From positions 1-42,805 of the forward strand of contig PUOC01000063.1 in the NCBI GenBank assembly GCA_003551965.1: DNA of 42,805 nucleotides, read 5' to 3'. Below, piece by piece: positions 33,883 through 41,655 of this stretch. The translations under genes and the position numbers were made by a program. This DNA comes from Clostridiales bacterium. GTDB taxonomy: Bacteria > Bacillota > Limnochordia > Darwinibacteriales > B1SED10-159. The stretch's first letter is position 1, and each line of letters begins with the position of its first letter. Under the pieces are notes generated by a model. It saw only the letters and a list, made by a program, of their open reading frames with translations, searched no databases and was not told where the DNA came from.

Positions 33883-34542
33883 TCATTGGCCGATGCGGGC
33901 TCTTAGGGCTTCATCTGGGTTTTGCATGGATAATGCTGCGAACCTCCAAGTGACAGTATTGGTTTCCCTGTCAATGTCCTCTTCGGGAGCGTTGGCTTCA
34001 ATGATGCTGCCTGGGAACGTGACGGAATAGGAAAATTCTGCATCGGCAAAGAAACCGCTCATCATCTGCCACATCATATCATCCATGGGTTCACCGTCAA
34101 GACCGGACATAGGCGGCAGTGCCCGTTCAAAAACCCAGTCCCCCGATGATTCCTGGTACCATTCGATGGTACCGAGCCGTTCGGCATCAGCATCGGTGTG
34201 CGCTTCTTTGAGTGCTTCCAAAGAATCAAAGGCTACCGCAAAGTCTTCCCATTCCCAGCCGTCCTCATCGCGGTACTGTTCCGAACGGATAATGCGAACT
34301 CCTTCGGTCTCTTCAATGCTGTCTAGAACAACACCGTCTTCTTCATCCAACTCGTCCTCCGATTCATCTGCATCGAGTTCGGCTTCCGGGAACATGTCCA
34401 TGGCCGATGTGTCCATGCCGAACAACACCGACAATTCCCCCGAGCCATCTTCGTTGAGCATCATATGCTCCCGATAGTTCATACAACCTGTGAGCAGCAG
34501 CATGACCGACATCAACAGCAGCAGAGCTCTCCATGGTTTCAT
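33883..34542 (-). CDS. LppM-like lipoprotein
   Basis: A 219-residue protein with start ATG at 34542 (AGGTAGGAAGG upstream). The signal peptide MKPWRALLLLMSVMLLLTGC carries a clear lipobox (LLTGC), so Cys20 should be lipidated and the protein tethered to a membrane. What follows, MNYREHMMLNEDGSGELSVLFGMD, resembles the start of the LppM/DUF3153 domain, a beta-rich fold of unknown function found in exported lipoproteins; relatives often have a C-terminal helix, which is missing here. Residues 55-75 are a run of Asp and Glu, making the protein very acidic. It follows a polytopic membrane gene by 198 bases on the same strand and may be cotranscribed. Confidence 0.7.
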   Translation of the reverse strand: MKPWRALLLLMSVMLLLTGCMNYREHMMLNEDGSGELSVLFGMDTSAMDMFPEAELDADESEDELDEEDGVVLDSIEETEGVRIIRSEQYRDEDGWEWEDFAVAFDSLEALKEAHTDADAERLGTIEWYQESSGDWVFERALPPMSGLDGEPMDDMMWQMMSGFFADAEFSYSVTFPGSIIEANAPEEDIDRETNTVTWRFAALSMQNPDEALRARIGQ

Positions 34543-34740
34543 ACCTTCCTACCTGCCTTTCTCTTATTTTTCAGTCCAGCCCAGACCTGGTGACGGCACT
34601 AGAAGGCAATCGGGTTCGGCGGGACCGTTTGCACCTTCCTGTATGGGGTTCGAAACGGCAGCCCGGTCATCACTGAGCACTCAGGGGCACCCAGGTATGA
34701 AGTGGCGAACGACACCGGCTGGAGCTTCACCAGGTCGGCT

Positions 34741-35547
34741 TCAGTCACGCTCCATGGTTCTTCTTGGATACACCCCCCTGCGCTGAATGGTGTACCGCTG
34801 ATCAAACCGGTCAATCATCTGCAGCGAGAAGCTTGTGCCCAATCGCTTCACCCACATGGAGCCTTCGTGGGCTGCGATGAAGAGGAAGAACAAGGCTGCA
34901 AAGACGAAATCCATGGAATGATCGGGCAGCCGAGCTTCGGCATACAGGCCGAGGTCCGTGAAGAAGGCGGCACCGAAAACCACGAGAAAAAGCGTGCTCG
35001 CAGCATACCGCAGCGTGCGCCAAGGCGCACATTGGTATGTCTTCAGAACTTCTGCCTTCTCCAACATGATATGGTCGCCGGCTTCTTCATAGATGCGCAC
35101 CGTAACAGCCAAAAGATCCGGCAGGACATACCTGCGGTAGTAGGCATAACCGAGAATATCAAATGCCATGAATAAAAACATAAAAGCAATTCGTTGGAAA
35201 ACCGTCTCTGCAAAGCTCATCATAATAAAGAGCACCATCAGGCCCGCAATGATAGCTATGATCTGGGCATTGGCCGATACCTTCCGCTGGGTCACCAACG
35301 TCATTTCGTGCAAGTTGATGTCCATGGATACACCGAACACCCAGGACAGATAGAGAACAACGATGGTGAATCTGGAAATGAGATCCGGAGGAAGGCTCTG
35401 CAGAATCGCCCCGAAAATTTCCCCTCTGGCACTGATGTACCCCACACCCAAGGCCAGCAGAGCAGCGGAAATCTGAACGATCAGGCGCCAATACCGGGCA
35501 GATGCCAGCATCAATCGCTGATCCCTATGGGCATCGATTTTATCCAA
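34741..35547 (-). CDS. Polytopic membrane protein of unknown family
   Basis: The start is taken as the TTG at 35547, because GGAGG lies 9 bases upstream; this gives 268 residues. Six hydrophobic segments are visible: near residues 20-40, 55-75, 90-115 (IIAIIAGLMVLFIMMSF), 118-140, 185-205 and 215-235. Between helices 4 and 5 is a soluble loop of about 45 residues (VRIYEEAGDHIMLEKAEVLKTYQ). The C-terminus is basic. I do not recognise the family. It is followed by the LppM-like lipoprotein gene. The ribosome binding site lies inside a palindrome. Confidence 0.75.
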   Translation of the reverse strand: MDKIDAHRDQRLMLASARYWRLIVQISAALLALGVGYISARGEIFGAILQSLPPDLISRFTIVVLYLSWVFGVSMDINLHEMTLVTQRKVSANAQIIAIIAGLMVLFIMMSFAETVFQRIAFMFLFMAFDILGYAYYRRYVLPDLLAVTVRIYEEAGDHIMLEKAEVLKTYQCAPWRTLRYAASTLFLVVFGAAFFTDLGLYAEARLPDHSMDFVFAALFFLFIAAHEGSMWVKRLGTSFSLQMIDRFDQRYTIQRRGVYPRRTMERD

Positions 35548-35548
35548 C

Positions 35549-35562
35549 GGGAGGCACCTCCC
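35549..35562 (-). promoter_or_regulatory. Palindromic ribosome binding site ahead of a TTG start
   Basis: On the minus strand GGGAGG-TG-CCTCCC ends one base before the TTG at 35547. The Shine-Dalgarno core can pair with the bases next to the start codon, which may lower translation of the polytopic protein. Confidence 0.45.
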
Positions 35563-35629
35563 CAGCAGGGTGAACCAACACTGGAACGGCAAGGCGCAAC
35601 CAAACCCGGCTACGCTGGCGCTTCAGTAT

Positions 35630-35657
35630 ATGATATATACAGCAAGGCACCGGACAA
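35630..35657 (-). promoter_or_regulatory. Candidate sigma-A promoter of the polytopic membrane gene
   Basis: On the minus strand TTGTCC (35657-35652), a 16-base spacer, then TATCAT (35635-35630). The -10 box matches 5 of 6 to TATAAT. The start codon is about 80 bases downstream. Confidence 0.5.
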
Positions 35658-36115
35658 ATCCTTTTTCTAATTTAGATTTGATGCACAATTTTCTGTGATG
35701 ATCTCCAATCTGCTCCCAAGGCCGCAAACGTGGCGTCCTTGGACTTCCTGGGACAGCCATTGGCGGTGCTGCCGGCGCAGTTCTAGAAGGCCCCGGCCCT
35801 TTGTGCCAGGGCTGCAACAAGGCATGAACCGGGGTTCCGTGCCCTGCCTTGAAACTATGACCAGACGGCCGTTGAAAGGCCGCACCATAAGCCCCCGTTT
35901 CAGAGATGGGTCAATCCGCGTTCCGATTGGCCCATCGTCTCTGGCAAGCTTTGGTCAGCAGAAATAGCGTGTCCACAGCAATCCTCCCCTGGAAAGAAGA
36001 TGTGTCGTTTATTCACCGGGCGGAGAATAGCTTCCTACTGGCTGCAAGCACGCTTATAGGAAAATCAGTGGACGACGACAGCGTTGGTTCATCATCGAAA
36101 AATGCTAACCCTCCA

Positions 36116-36149
36116 ATAATACACCAACCTGGTCAATGTCTGGTATTAT
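36116..36149. promoter_or_regulatory. Inverted repeat over the ABC exporter promoter (candidate MerR-type operator)
   Basis: ATAATAC (36116-36122) and GTATTAT (36143-36149) are exact complements separated by 20 bases. The right arm reads as a good -10 box (TATTAT) about 34 bases upstream of the ATG at 36183. No good -35 box stands at 17 bases, which would fit a promoter that needs an activator such as the MerR-type regulator at the end of the operon. Confidence 0.45.
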
Positions 36150-36182
36150 AAACAGCGAATTTGCCACACAGGAGGGGTAGCC

Positions 36183-36923
36183 ATGCTGCAAGTAAGAAAT
36201 TTGTCTGTCTCGTATGGTGCAAAGAAAGCTGTCGACCGCCTCAGTCTGCGACTGAAGCCCGGGGAGGCCTTAGGACTGCTCGGGGCCAACGGCGCCGGGA
36301 AATCCTCTGCCATCACGGGGATGCTGGGAGTTCAGCACAGCCAGTATGATGAACTAACGGTGTTTGGGAAATCACCCATTCACCATCGTAGAAACGTATT
36401 CGAAGCTGTAGGTGTTCAGTTTCAAGAAACAAACTTCCCGGATCGACTCACTGTTCAAGAAGCATGCCGCCAGTGGGCAGCGTTGTACAGAGAAACAGCG
36501 GATCTGGAAGAGCTCCTGCATTCGTTCGGACTCGCCGGCCGTGAAAGACAGGTTGTCAATTCGCTCTCGGGCGGTGAGCGGCAGCGCCTGGCGGTCCTAT
36601 TAGCCCTCATCCACAAGCCGAAGCTTGTCTTTCTCGATGAACTTACGACAGGTTTGGACACCAAGGCAAGGAAAGCACTCTGGAATAGGCTGCTGCTCAT
36701 GAAAGCGAACGGCCTCGGCATGGTGCTTACATCCCACTATATGGACGAAGTCGAGATTCTCTGTGACCGTGTTGTGATACTCCGGCAGGGGAGGACCGTG
36801 TTTCAAGGAACCGTGACGGACGCAATGCGCCGCAGTGGGAAGACATCCTTCGAAGATGCCTATTTAAAGTTCTCAGGGGAAAAGGAGGAAGATTGGAATG
36901 CGATCATTAATCACTCTAGTTAA
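36183..36923 (+). CDS. ABC-2 type exporter, ATP-binding protein
   Basis: A 246-residue ATPase with start ATG at 36183 (AGGAGGGG upstream). Walker A is GANGAGKSS (about residues 34-42), the Q-loop is VQFQETNFP, the signature is LSGGERQRL (about 119-127), Walker B is LVFLDELTTGLD (about 139-150) and the switch His is in TSHYMDE. It is the drug/antibiotic exporter type (CcmA/NodI group) that pairs with a six-helix ABC-2 permease. It overlaps that permease gene by 26 bases. The C-terminus ends in a short tail after FEDAYLKFSGE, the usual end for such ATPases. Confidence 0.92.
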   Translation: MLQVRNLSVSYGAKKAVDRLSLRLKPGEALGLLGANGAGKSSAITGMLGVQHSQYDELTVFGKSPIHHRRNVFEAVGVQFQETNFPDRLTVQEACRQWAALYRETADLEELLHSFGLAGRERQVVNSLSGGERQRLAVLLALIHKPKLVFLDELTTGLDTKARKALWNRLLLMKANGLGMVLTSHYMDEVEILCDRVVILRQGRTVFQGTVTDAMRRSGKTSFEDAYLKFSGEKEEDWNAIINHSS

Positions 36924-37632
36924 CATCGAAGGACGCCTTCTTTGGAAGGGCATGGACCTCTTCATTTTCGGGTTCTGCTTTCCGGTGCTGCTGGCCGCCC
37001 TATTTGGCTATCTGCTAAGCCACGACGCCTCTGGCGGACCTTCGGATTTTCAGCTGTCCTTTGCGGCCGTCACTACCATCGGCATTCTGGCTACCGGCGT
37101 CATGGGTTTTCCACTAACTATAGCCGATTATCGCCATCGCCGGATTCTGCAGCGATTCCAGGTCACACCGGTGCCACCGGCCTACCTGCTCGCCGCCCAG
37201 GGTCTGATTCAGCTGGCGGCTGCGGTATTGTCCTTTACGGCCGTGGCCGCAGTCTATCATGTCTGGTTCGATTTCCGACTGGATGGCTCTTGGACGCTGT
37301 TCTTGCTGGCATATGCCTTCGTCACGCTGGCCATGTACAGTCTCGGCATGCTGATCGGAAGTTTAGCACCTAATCAAAAGGCAGCCAATCTTTGGAGTTC
37401 CTTGGCCTACTTTGCGATGCTTCTGTTTTCAGGCGCGACGATTCCTTACAATATTATGCCAGAGACTCTGCAGCGGCTGATGAATGTCCTGCCGTTATCG
37501 CACGGCATCCATCTGCTGCGGCACGCCATTGCAGGGGATCCCATGATCGATGCCGCGGTTCACGCTGCGGTTTTGATTGGCTGTTTTGCTCTCGGTACAG
37601 CCGCAACGGCGAAATACTTCCGATGGAGGTAG
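36898..37632 (+). CDS. ABC-2 type exporter, permease
   Basis: A 244-residue membrane protein with six helices. The start ATG at 36898 has AAGGAGG 9 bases upstream and lies within the ATPase gene. The ABC-2 features are a first helix after a short amphipathic N-terminus, a YRHRRILQRFQVTPVPP cytoplasmic loop (residues about 79-95), and FSGATIPYNIMPETLQRLMNVLP followed by LSHGIHLLRH near the C-terminus, which is the classic ABC-2 signature. With the ATPase it forms a dimeric exporter for an unknown substrate such as a drug or peptide. The regulator follows directly after the stop codon. Confidence 0.9.
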   Translation: MRSLITLVNIEGRLLWKGMDLFIFGFCFPVLLAALFGYLLSHDASGGPSDFQLSFAAVTTIGILATGVMGFPLTIADYRHRRILQRFQVTPVPPAYLLAAQGLIQLAAAVLSFTAVAAVYHVWFDFRLDGSWTLFLLAYAFVTLAMYSLGMLIGSLAPNQKAANLWSSLAYFAMLLFSGATIPYNIMPETLQRLMNVLPLSHGIHLLRHAIAGDPMIDAAVHAAVLIGCFALGTAATAKYFRWR

Positions 37633-38391
37633 GTGGACGAGTTGTACAAGACAAAGGAAATTGCTGACCTAGTCGGCATCCATCCGAATACTGTACGAAT
37701 TTATGAGGACTGGGGATTTATCTCCCCAGTCCCTCGACAACGAAACAATTACCGCCGTTATTCCGAGCAGCACCTATTCCAGCTAAAACTGGCGCGCAGG
37801 CTCTTTCGCTGCGAGATCGTGCAGGGCAATATGCGGCACAGGGCGCGGCAGATCGTCTACGCCTCGGGCGCAAAGGACTATGAGCGGGCCCGCCGTTTGA
37901 CCGAGCAATACATAGCCCATCTGCAATGGGAATACGACCACGCTGTATCGGCGGCCAGTGCGGTCCAGCGGTGGTTGAACAAAGAGCCAGCACCATCGTC
38001 GGCCGCCCATTCCCGCAAGCAAGCGGCACAGATATTGGGCACAACACCAGAGACTATCCGCAATTGGGAACGAAATGGGCTGATCCGCATTCCCCGATCA
38101 CAAAGTGGCCACAGAGTGTATGGCAGCCCTGAACTGGAGCGCCTGCAGGTAATCCGGGCACTGCGGGCCGCCCATTACTCGCTCACTTCGATACTGCGTC
38201 TGTTGAATCGGATGGATCAGCCCCATCCGGATGCGATCAAAACCCTCAACACCCCGGCGCCTCAGGAAGAGATCCTGTCGGTTGCCGACCAACTGGTGCA
38301 TTCCCTTGCAACAGCAAAGGCCGATGCCAACGAAGTTCTGTCTATGCTGACAAGCAGCTTTCCAGAATCCGGGAATCCTGAATTTTCCTAG
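37633..38391 (+). CDS. MerR-family regulator with two DNA-binding domains
   Basis: A 252-residue protein that holds two MerR-type winged helices on one chain. The first (residues about 5-60) reads YKTKEIADLVGIHPNTVRIYE, then a wing with NNYRRYSEQHLFQLKLARRL. The second (about 127-195) reads SRKQAAQILGTTPETIRNWE, then HRVYGSPELERLQVIRALR. Between them is a helical stretch (about 75-115), possibly a dimerising coil. The start is GTG at 37633, directly after the permease stop; a TTG at 37642, nearer the usual family start, has AGGTGG at better spacing and is equally possible. It lies in one operon with the ABC-2 exporter, so it probably activates the exporter in response to its substrate. Confidence 0.85.
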   Translation: MDELYKTKEIADLVGIHPNTVRIYEDWGFISPVPRQRNNYRRYSEQHLFQLKLARRLFRCEIVQGNMRHRARQIVYASGAKDYERARRLTEQYIAHLQWEYDHAVSAASAVQRWLNKEPAPSSAAHSRKQAAQILGTTPETIRNWERNGLIRIPRSQSGHRVYGSPELERLQVIRALRAAHYSLTSILRLLNRMDQPHPDAIKTLNTPAPQEEILSVADQLVHSLATAKADANEVLSMLTSSFPESGNPEFS

Positions 38392-38528
38392 ACCGCAGTG
38401 TCTTAGAATCCACTGGCAGTTCCAGTCCGGCATCGCCGGGATGGGAGCGATCCCTGCCAGAGGATTGTCCGATTGCGGGCCCCAAGCACTGCCAACATTG
38501 GCACGGCCATGGCTGCGGGCCCAAACAC

Positions 38529-39062
38529 TCATTGCGTTTCTTCTTCGCTGAGGTCTCTGCGGAGGCGGTAGCCGAACTGGGCCTGCAGAACCAAAAGCAC
38601 GCAGGCAAGCACAATGAAGAAGTTCAATGCGGCCAGCGACCAGAGGTTGTCATAGCGGTCGTGAAAGATCAGGCCCCGGTGCATGAAGAACGCGTACGTA
38701 GAAATGGCCACACTGAACACACCAGCCATGGTAACCAACCGTCCGTCCTGGTAAAGTCCCAGGATAAACAGACCAATGTAGATCGCCAAATAGGACAGCA
38801 GACCGGGCGTAAACTCGATAAACAGAAACACGGTCAAGTGGACTCCGGCCAATGCCAGGTATTTGGTGGCCGCGACCATCCGGTTCGTATAAACTACATA
38901 CGACATAAACAATGCCAGGCCGCCGCACGCTAACAAGATGATGGCGCCAGCCAGCGGATCGCGGACACTCAATAGGTTGTTGAGGAACACCAGACCTGCG
39001 GCAATCCACAGTAATTGGACAATAAGCCGGTTTTGGCGTTTGAGCAGTGCCGTGCGCTCCAT
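38529..39062 (-). CDS. Six-helix membrane sensor domain without an output domain
   Basis: A 177-residue protein from ATG at 39062 (AGGTG 6 bases upstream; a GTG at 39071 would add three residues). Six membrane helices fill residues 14-165. The end, QAQFGYRLRRDLSEEETQ, is a short charged helix like the linker that leads into signalling domains. The topology and the N-terminal ERTALLKRQNRLIVQLLW match the 6TM sensory regions of Firmicutes methyl-accepting chemotaxis proteins and histidine kinases. A TGA follows at once, and no HAMP, kinase or chemotaxis domain is found downstream, so it is likely either a truncated receptor or a separate sensor subunit. Confidence 0.65.
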   Translation of the reverse strand: MERTALLKRQNRLIVQLLWIAAGLVFLNNLLSVRDPLAGAIILLACGGLALFMSYVVYTNRMVAATKYLALAGVHLTVFLFIEFTPGLLSYLAIYIGLFILGLYQDGRLVTMAGVFSVAISTYAFFMHRGLIFHDRYDNLWSLAALNFFIVLACVLLVLQAQFGYRLRRDLSEEETQ

Positions 39063-39198
39063 TGTCATCACCTGCCTCGTTTTGGCTTGTTAGGCACTCT
39101 GCAGCTCTGCCAGAGGATGCCGAGCACTTCCGCCGCATCGGCTTAGGCGTCCGTATGGCAGCAGGCGGCCCGCCCAGCCGAAGCACTTCACATCGACT

Positions 39199-39354
39199 GC
39201 CGCCGCCCCCGAGGAGTTCTCGCGCCGCCGGAATCGAGAACACCAGGGTGCACACGAAGGAAGATCCCGCACCGAAACTTCGGGCTGCAGTCATCTGGCC
39301 CCTTCCGATTCTGTTGATGTTCTCTGGCTCTAGGCCTTTTCCCTGCCCAAAACC
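39199..39354 (-). pseudogene. Relic of a histidine kinase ATPase domain (C-terminal end)
   Basis: The minus strand reads GFGQGKGLEPENINRIGR, GQMTAARSFGAGSS and FVCTLVFSIPA in one frame. This follows the end of the HATPase_c domain: the G2 box (GxGLGL), then a helix, then a serine/glutamate-glycine-GS-F-TL-F-P strand. The G2 box is degraded (GQGKGLEP), the frame runs on without a normal stop, and nothing upstream resembles the N or G1 boxes or a dimerisation domain. It is a short decayed piece, next to a sensor that has lost its output domain. Confidence 0.4.
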
Positions 39355-39662
39355 TTCCATGCAACAGAAAAACCAGTCCGCGACCCTCCTGCTCACCACT
39401 GCCTGGCACCGAGATGAATATCGTATCAGAATGGCCGCAGGGTCGGCCGTGGACTCCCCGCCCGATGGCTGCCAAGACAGCAGCGTGCAGAGGGCTTAGT
39501 CCCAGGGCCCAAAACACTAATCTAATAGGTCGCTCTGGATGCATAGCCTTAGTACCCTTCCATACCCCATCGCCGAACTGCACCGCCAATGCTTAACTAG
39601 CGTTCTGCAGCGGTTCAAAATGACCACCACCGGATATTGGCACGAGTACGGACAGGAGGATT

Positions 39663-39779
39663 ATGGTGTACGCGCCCCTAAGCAGCAAAAGAGCGCGCCA
39701 AAGTATGGCGTCGCCCGGAAACCACGGCATCTGCTTGTCAGCAAAGACATGGGCGCCAAGATGCAGTTCTATGAAATGA
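39663..39779 (+). CDS. Possible 38-residue leader peptide ahead of fumC
   Basis: ATG at 39663 follows GGAGG with only three bases between, and the frame (MVYAPLSSKRARQSMASPGN...) ends in a TGA at 39777 that overlaps the fumC ribosome binding site. That arrangement would couple translation. The peptide has no known relatives to my knowledge and a poor spacing, so it may be chance. Confidence 0.2.
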   Translation: MVYAPLSSKRARQSMASPGNHGICLSAKTWAPRCSSMK

Positions 39780-39789
39780 GGTGGGAGTA

Positions 39790-41154
39790 GTGAAATACCG
39801 CATTGAAGCAGACACCCTAGGAGAGTTCAAAATTCCAGAAGATAAGTATTGGGGACCGCAGACGCAGCGAAGCCTGCAGAACTTCCCGATCGGCCGCGAA
39901 ACAATACCCGATGAAGTAATTGAGGCTCTGGCGATCATCAAAAAGTCGGCAGCAATAGCTAACCGGAACCTAGGGCAGTTGGAAAATGGACTCTGCAGTG
40001 CAATCTGCCGCGCCGCCGAGGAAATACAGGAAGGCAAGCTGGCGTCGCATTTTCCATTGTCCGTTTGGCAGACGGGCAGTGGAACACAGACGAACATGAA
40101 TCTCAATGAAGTGATCGCCAACCGGTGTAACGAACTGCTTGCAGGCCCCTTGGTGCATCCAAACGATCACGTCAACAGATCACAGAGTTCCAATGATGTT
40201 TTTCCATCGGCGATACATGTAGCTGCGGTCAAAAGTATCGTTACAAGGCTGATCCCGGCCCTCCGTCGCATTAAGAATACGTTCAAACAGCTGGAAACAG
40301 ACGACGGGCATATCATCAAGATTGGCCGGACCCATCTTCAAGATGCTACCCCCATCACATGGGGCCAGGAAGTCAGTGCTTGGCACAGGATGATGGAGAA
40401 ATCGGAGTCAATGATTGTCTCTGCCGTCGAGCAATTAAAGGAGTTGGCCATTGGAGGTACCGCCGTCGGCACAGGGCTTAATGCACCGGCCGGTTTTGCA
40501 GACACCGTCGTCGACGAAATATCCCAGTCACTGGGTATTGCGTTTCGATCAGCAGAGAACAAATTCCACGCACTGACCAGCAAGGACGAACTGGTATTTG
40601 TCCATGGGGCATTGAAAGCGCTGGCAGCGGATCTCATGAAGATTGCCAATGATGTCCGATGGCTCGCCAGTGGCCCAAGAGCCGGTATCGGCGAAATCAA
40701 GATACCAGCCAACGAACCGGGAAGTTCGATCATGCCGGGGAAAGTGAACCCGACACAGTCGGAAGCGGTAACTATGGTCGTCAGCCAGGTCTTCGGGAAT
40801 GACGTTACCGTCGGATTCGCGGCCTCCCAGGGAAACTTCCAGCTGAACGTCTTTATGCCGGTCATAGCGCATAATATGATGCAGTCCATCACGCTTTTGG
40901 CCGACGCGATCACTTCCTTCAATGACAATTGCTGTATCGGCATCCAGGCCAACGTGGGCAGAATGGCGGAGAACCTGGAGAATTCACTCATGCTGGTAAC
41001 CGCTTTAAATCCCTACATTGGTTACGACAAAGCGGCGGCCATCGCCAAGCATGCGTACGCAAACAATACCACTCTGCGGGACGCCGCGGTTGCATTGGGA
41101 ATAATGTCCGGAAGTGAGTTCGACCGAATTGTGAAACCGGAAAACATGGTATAG
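39790..41154 (+). CDS. fumC: Fumarate hydratase, class II
   Basis: The start is the GTG at 39790, with AGGTGGGAG just upstream, giving 454 residues. It has all the marks of class II fumarase: WQTGSGTQTNMNLNEVIANR (near residue 93), HPNDHVNRSQSSNDVFPSAIH (near 128), GRTHLQDATPITWGQE with the catalytic His (near 180), and the superfamily signature GSSIMPGKVNPTQSE with the catalytic Ser (near 310). It converts fumarate and malate in the cytoplasm, needs no iron-sulfur cluster and acts as a tetramer. Aspartase is close in sequence, but the TGSGTQTNMN and GRTHLQDATP blocks favour fumarase. It stands alone. Confidence 0.95.
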   Translation: MKYRIEADTLGEFKIPEDKYWGPQTQRSLQNFPIGRETIPDEVIEALAIIKKSAAIANRNLGQLENGLCSAICRAAEEIQEGKLASHFPLSVWQTGSGTQTNMNLNEVIANRCNELLAGPLVHPNDHVNRSQSSNDVFPSAIHVAAVKSIVTRLIPALRRIKNTFKQLETDDGHIIKIGRTHLQDATPITWGQEVSAWHRMMEKSESMIVSAVEQLKELAIGGTAVGTGLNAPAGFADTVVDEISQSLGIAFRSAENKFHALTSKDELVFVHGALKALAADLMKIANDVRWLASGPRAGIGEIKIPANEPGSSIMPGKVNPTQSEAVTMVVSQVFGNDVTVGFAASQGNFQLNVFMPVIAHNMMQSITLLADAITSFNDNCCIGIQANVGRMAENLENSLMLVTALNPYIGYDKAAAIAKHAYANNTTLRDAAVALGIMSGSEFDRIVKPENMV

Positions 41155-41164
41155 GAGTGGATGG

Positions 41165-41278
41165 ATGCAGATAACCGCAAAACTTATGCTCGTATGGAAG
41201 AGGATTGCAGCTGGCTCTTCATGGCTGCGCCGAATGCCGCGTTTCCCCGAACTGCATCACGAGATCGTGGCACAGTGA
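41165..41278 (+). CDS. Possible 37-residue protein downstream of fumC
   Basis: ATG at 41165 lies 11 bases after the fumC stop, with AGGAG 7 bases upstream (overlapping the stop), and the frame reads MQITAKLMLVWKRIAAGSSW... to a TGA at 41276. The good ribosome binding site and closeness to fumC suggest cotranslation. The start looks amphipathic with several basic residues. No family was recognised, and a chance frame is possible. Confidence 0.35.
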   Translation: MQITAKLMLVWKRIAAGSSWLRRMPRFPELHHEIVAQ

Positions 41279-41447
41279 CCATCTTGCGCCGTCGGCAGAC
41301 AAAGCCATTGCTACGCAAGGCAGCGGCTGCCTTGACGCCGAGACCGGGTCTTCCAAGCCCGACCCTCCGGTGCACTATTCCATGTTCGTCTGCTGTGCTT
41401 GCCACCACCGAATAATGGCGCCCCTGACAGATGTTGGACACATGACA

Positions 41448-41473
41448 AGCGCCTGCTCACAGGAGCAGGCGCT
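41448..41473. terminator. Perfect stem-loop between convergent genes
   Basis: AGCGCCTGCTC (41448-41458) and GAGCAGGCGCT (41463-41473) form a perfect 11-base stem with the loop ACAG. It lies between the stop codons of fumC and the minus-strand gene at 41656 and may end transcription from both sides. The flanks are weakly T-rich (GGTTATT on plus, TTGTC on minus). Confidence 0.6.
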
Positions 41474-41655
41474 GGTTATTCCAGCACAGGCGGGCTTCAT
41501 GCAGTACTGGTTGGGCGGCGCCGGACACATGCGGCAGCACCAGGGTGAACACAGGAGGCAGTATTGGAAATCCGGAACCCGGAACATTGTACGGTTTCGA
41601 CGCCACAAAGGACAACTAGCCGCCCTTTGCGTCCCAAACGAATTCCGGGCTATGA

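Larger units (their letters stand above)
35548..36182. other. Divergent intergenic stretch of about 630 bases
   Basis: No supported gene. It holds a candidate promoter for the minus-strand membrane gene (35630-35657) and an AT-rich, dyad-containing segment just before the ABC exporter operon (36116-36149). The middle (35700-35900) is GC-rich, with short imperfect hairpins and no recognisable protein relic. Confidence 0.4.
39063..39789. other. Stretch of about 725 bases with a kinase relic
   Basis: No intact gene of normal size. It holds a histidine kinase relic on the minus strand (39199-39354) and a possible short leader reading frame on the plus strand (39663-39779). The promoters of the sensor gene and fumC should lie here but were not resolved. 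Confidence 0.4.
41155..41655. other. Convergent interval between fumC and the C_GCAxxG_C_C gene
   Basis: Apart from the short frame at 41165-41278 and the hairpin at 41448-41473, nothing was recognised. Longer open frames on the plus strand run into the opposite gene and are antisense artefacts. Confidence 0.4.
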
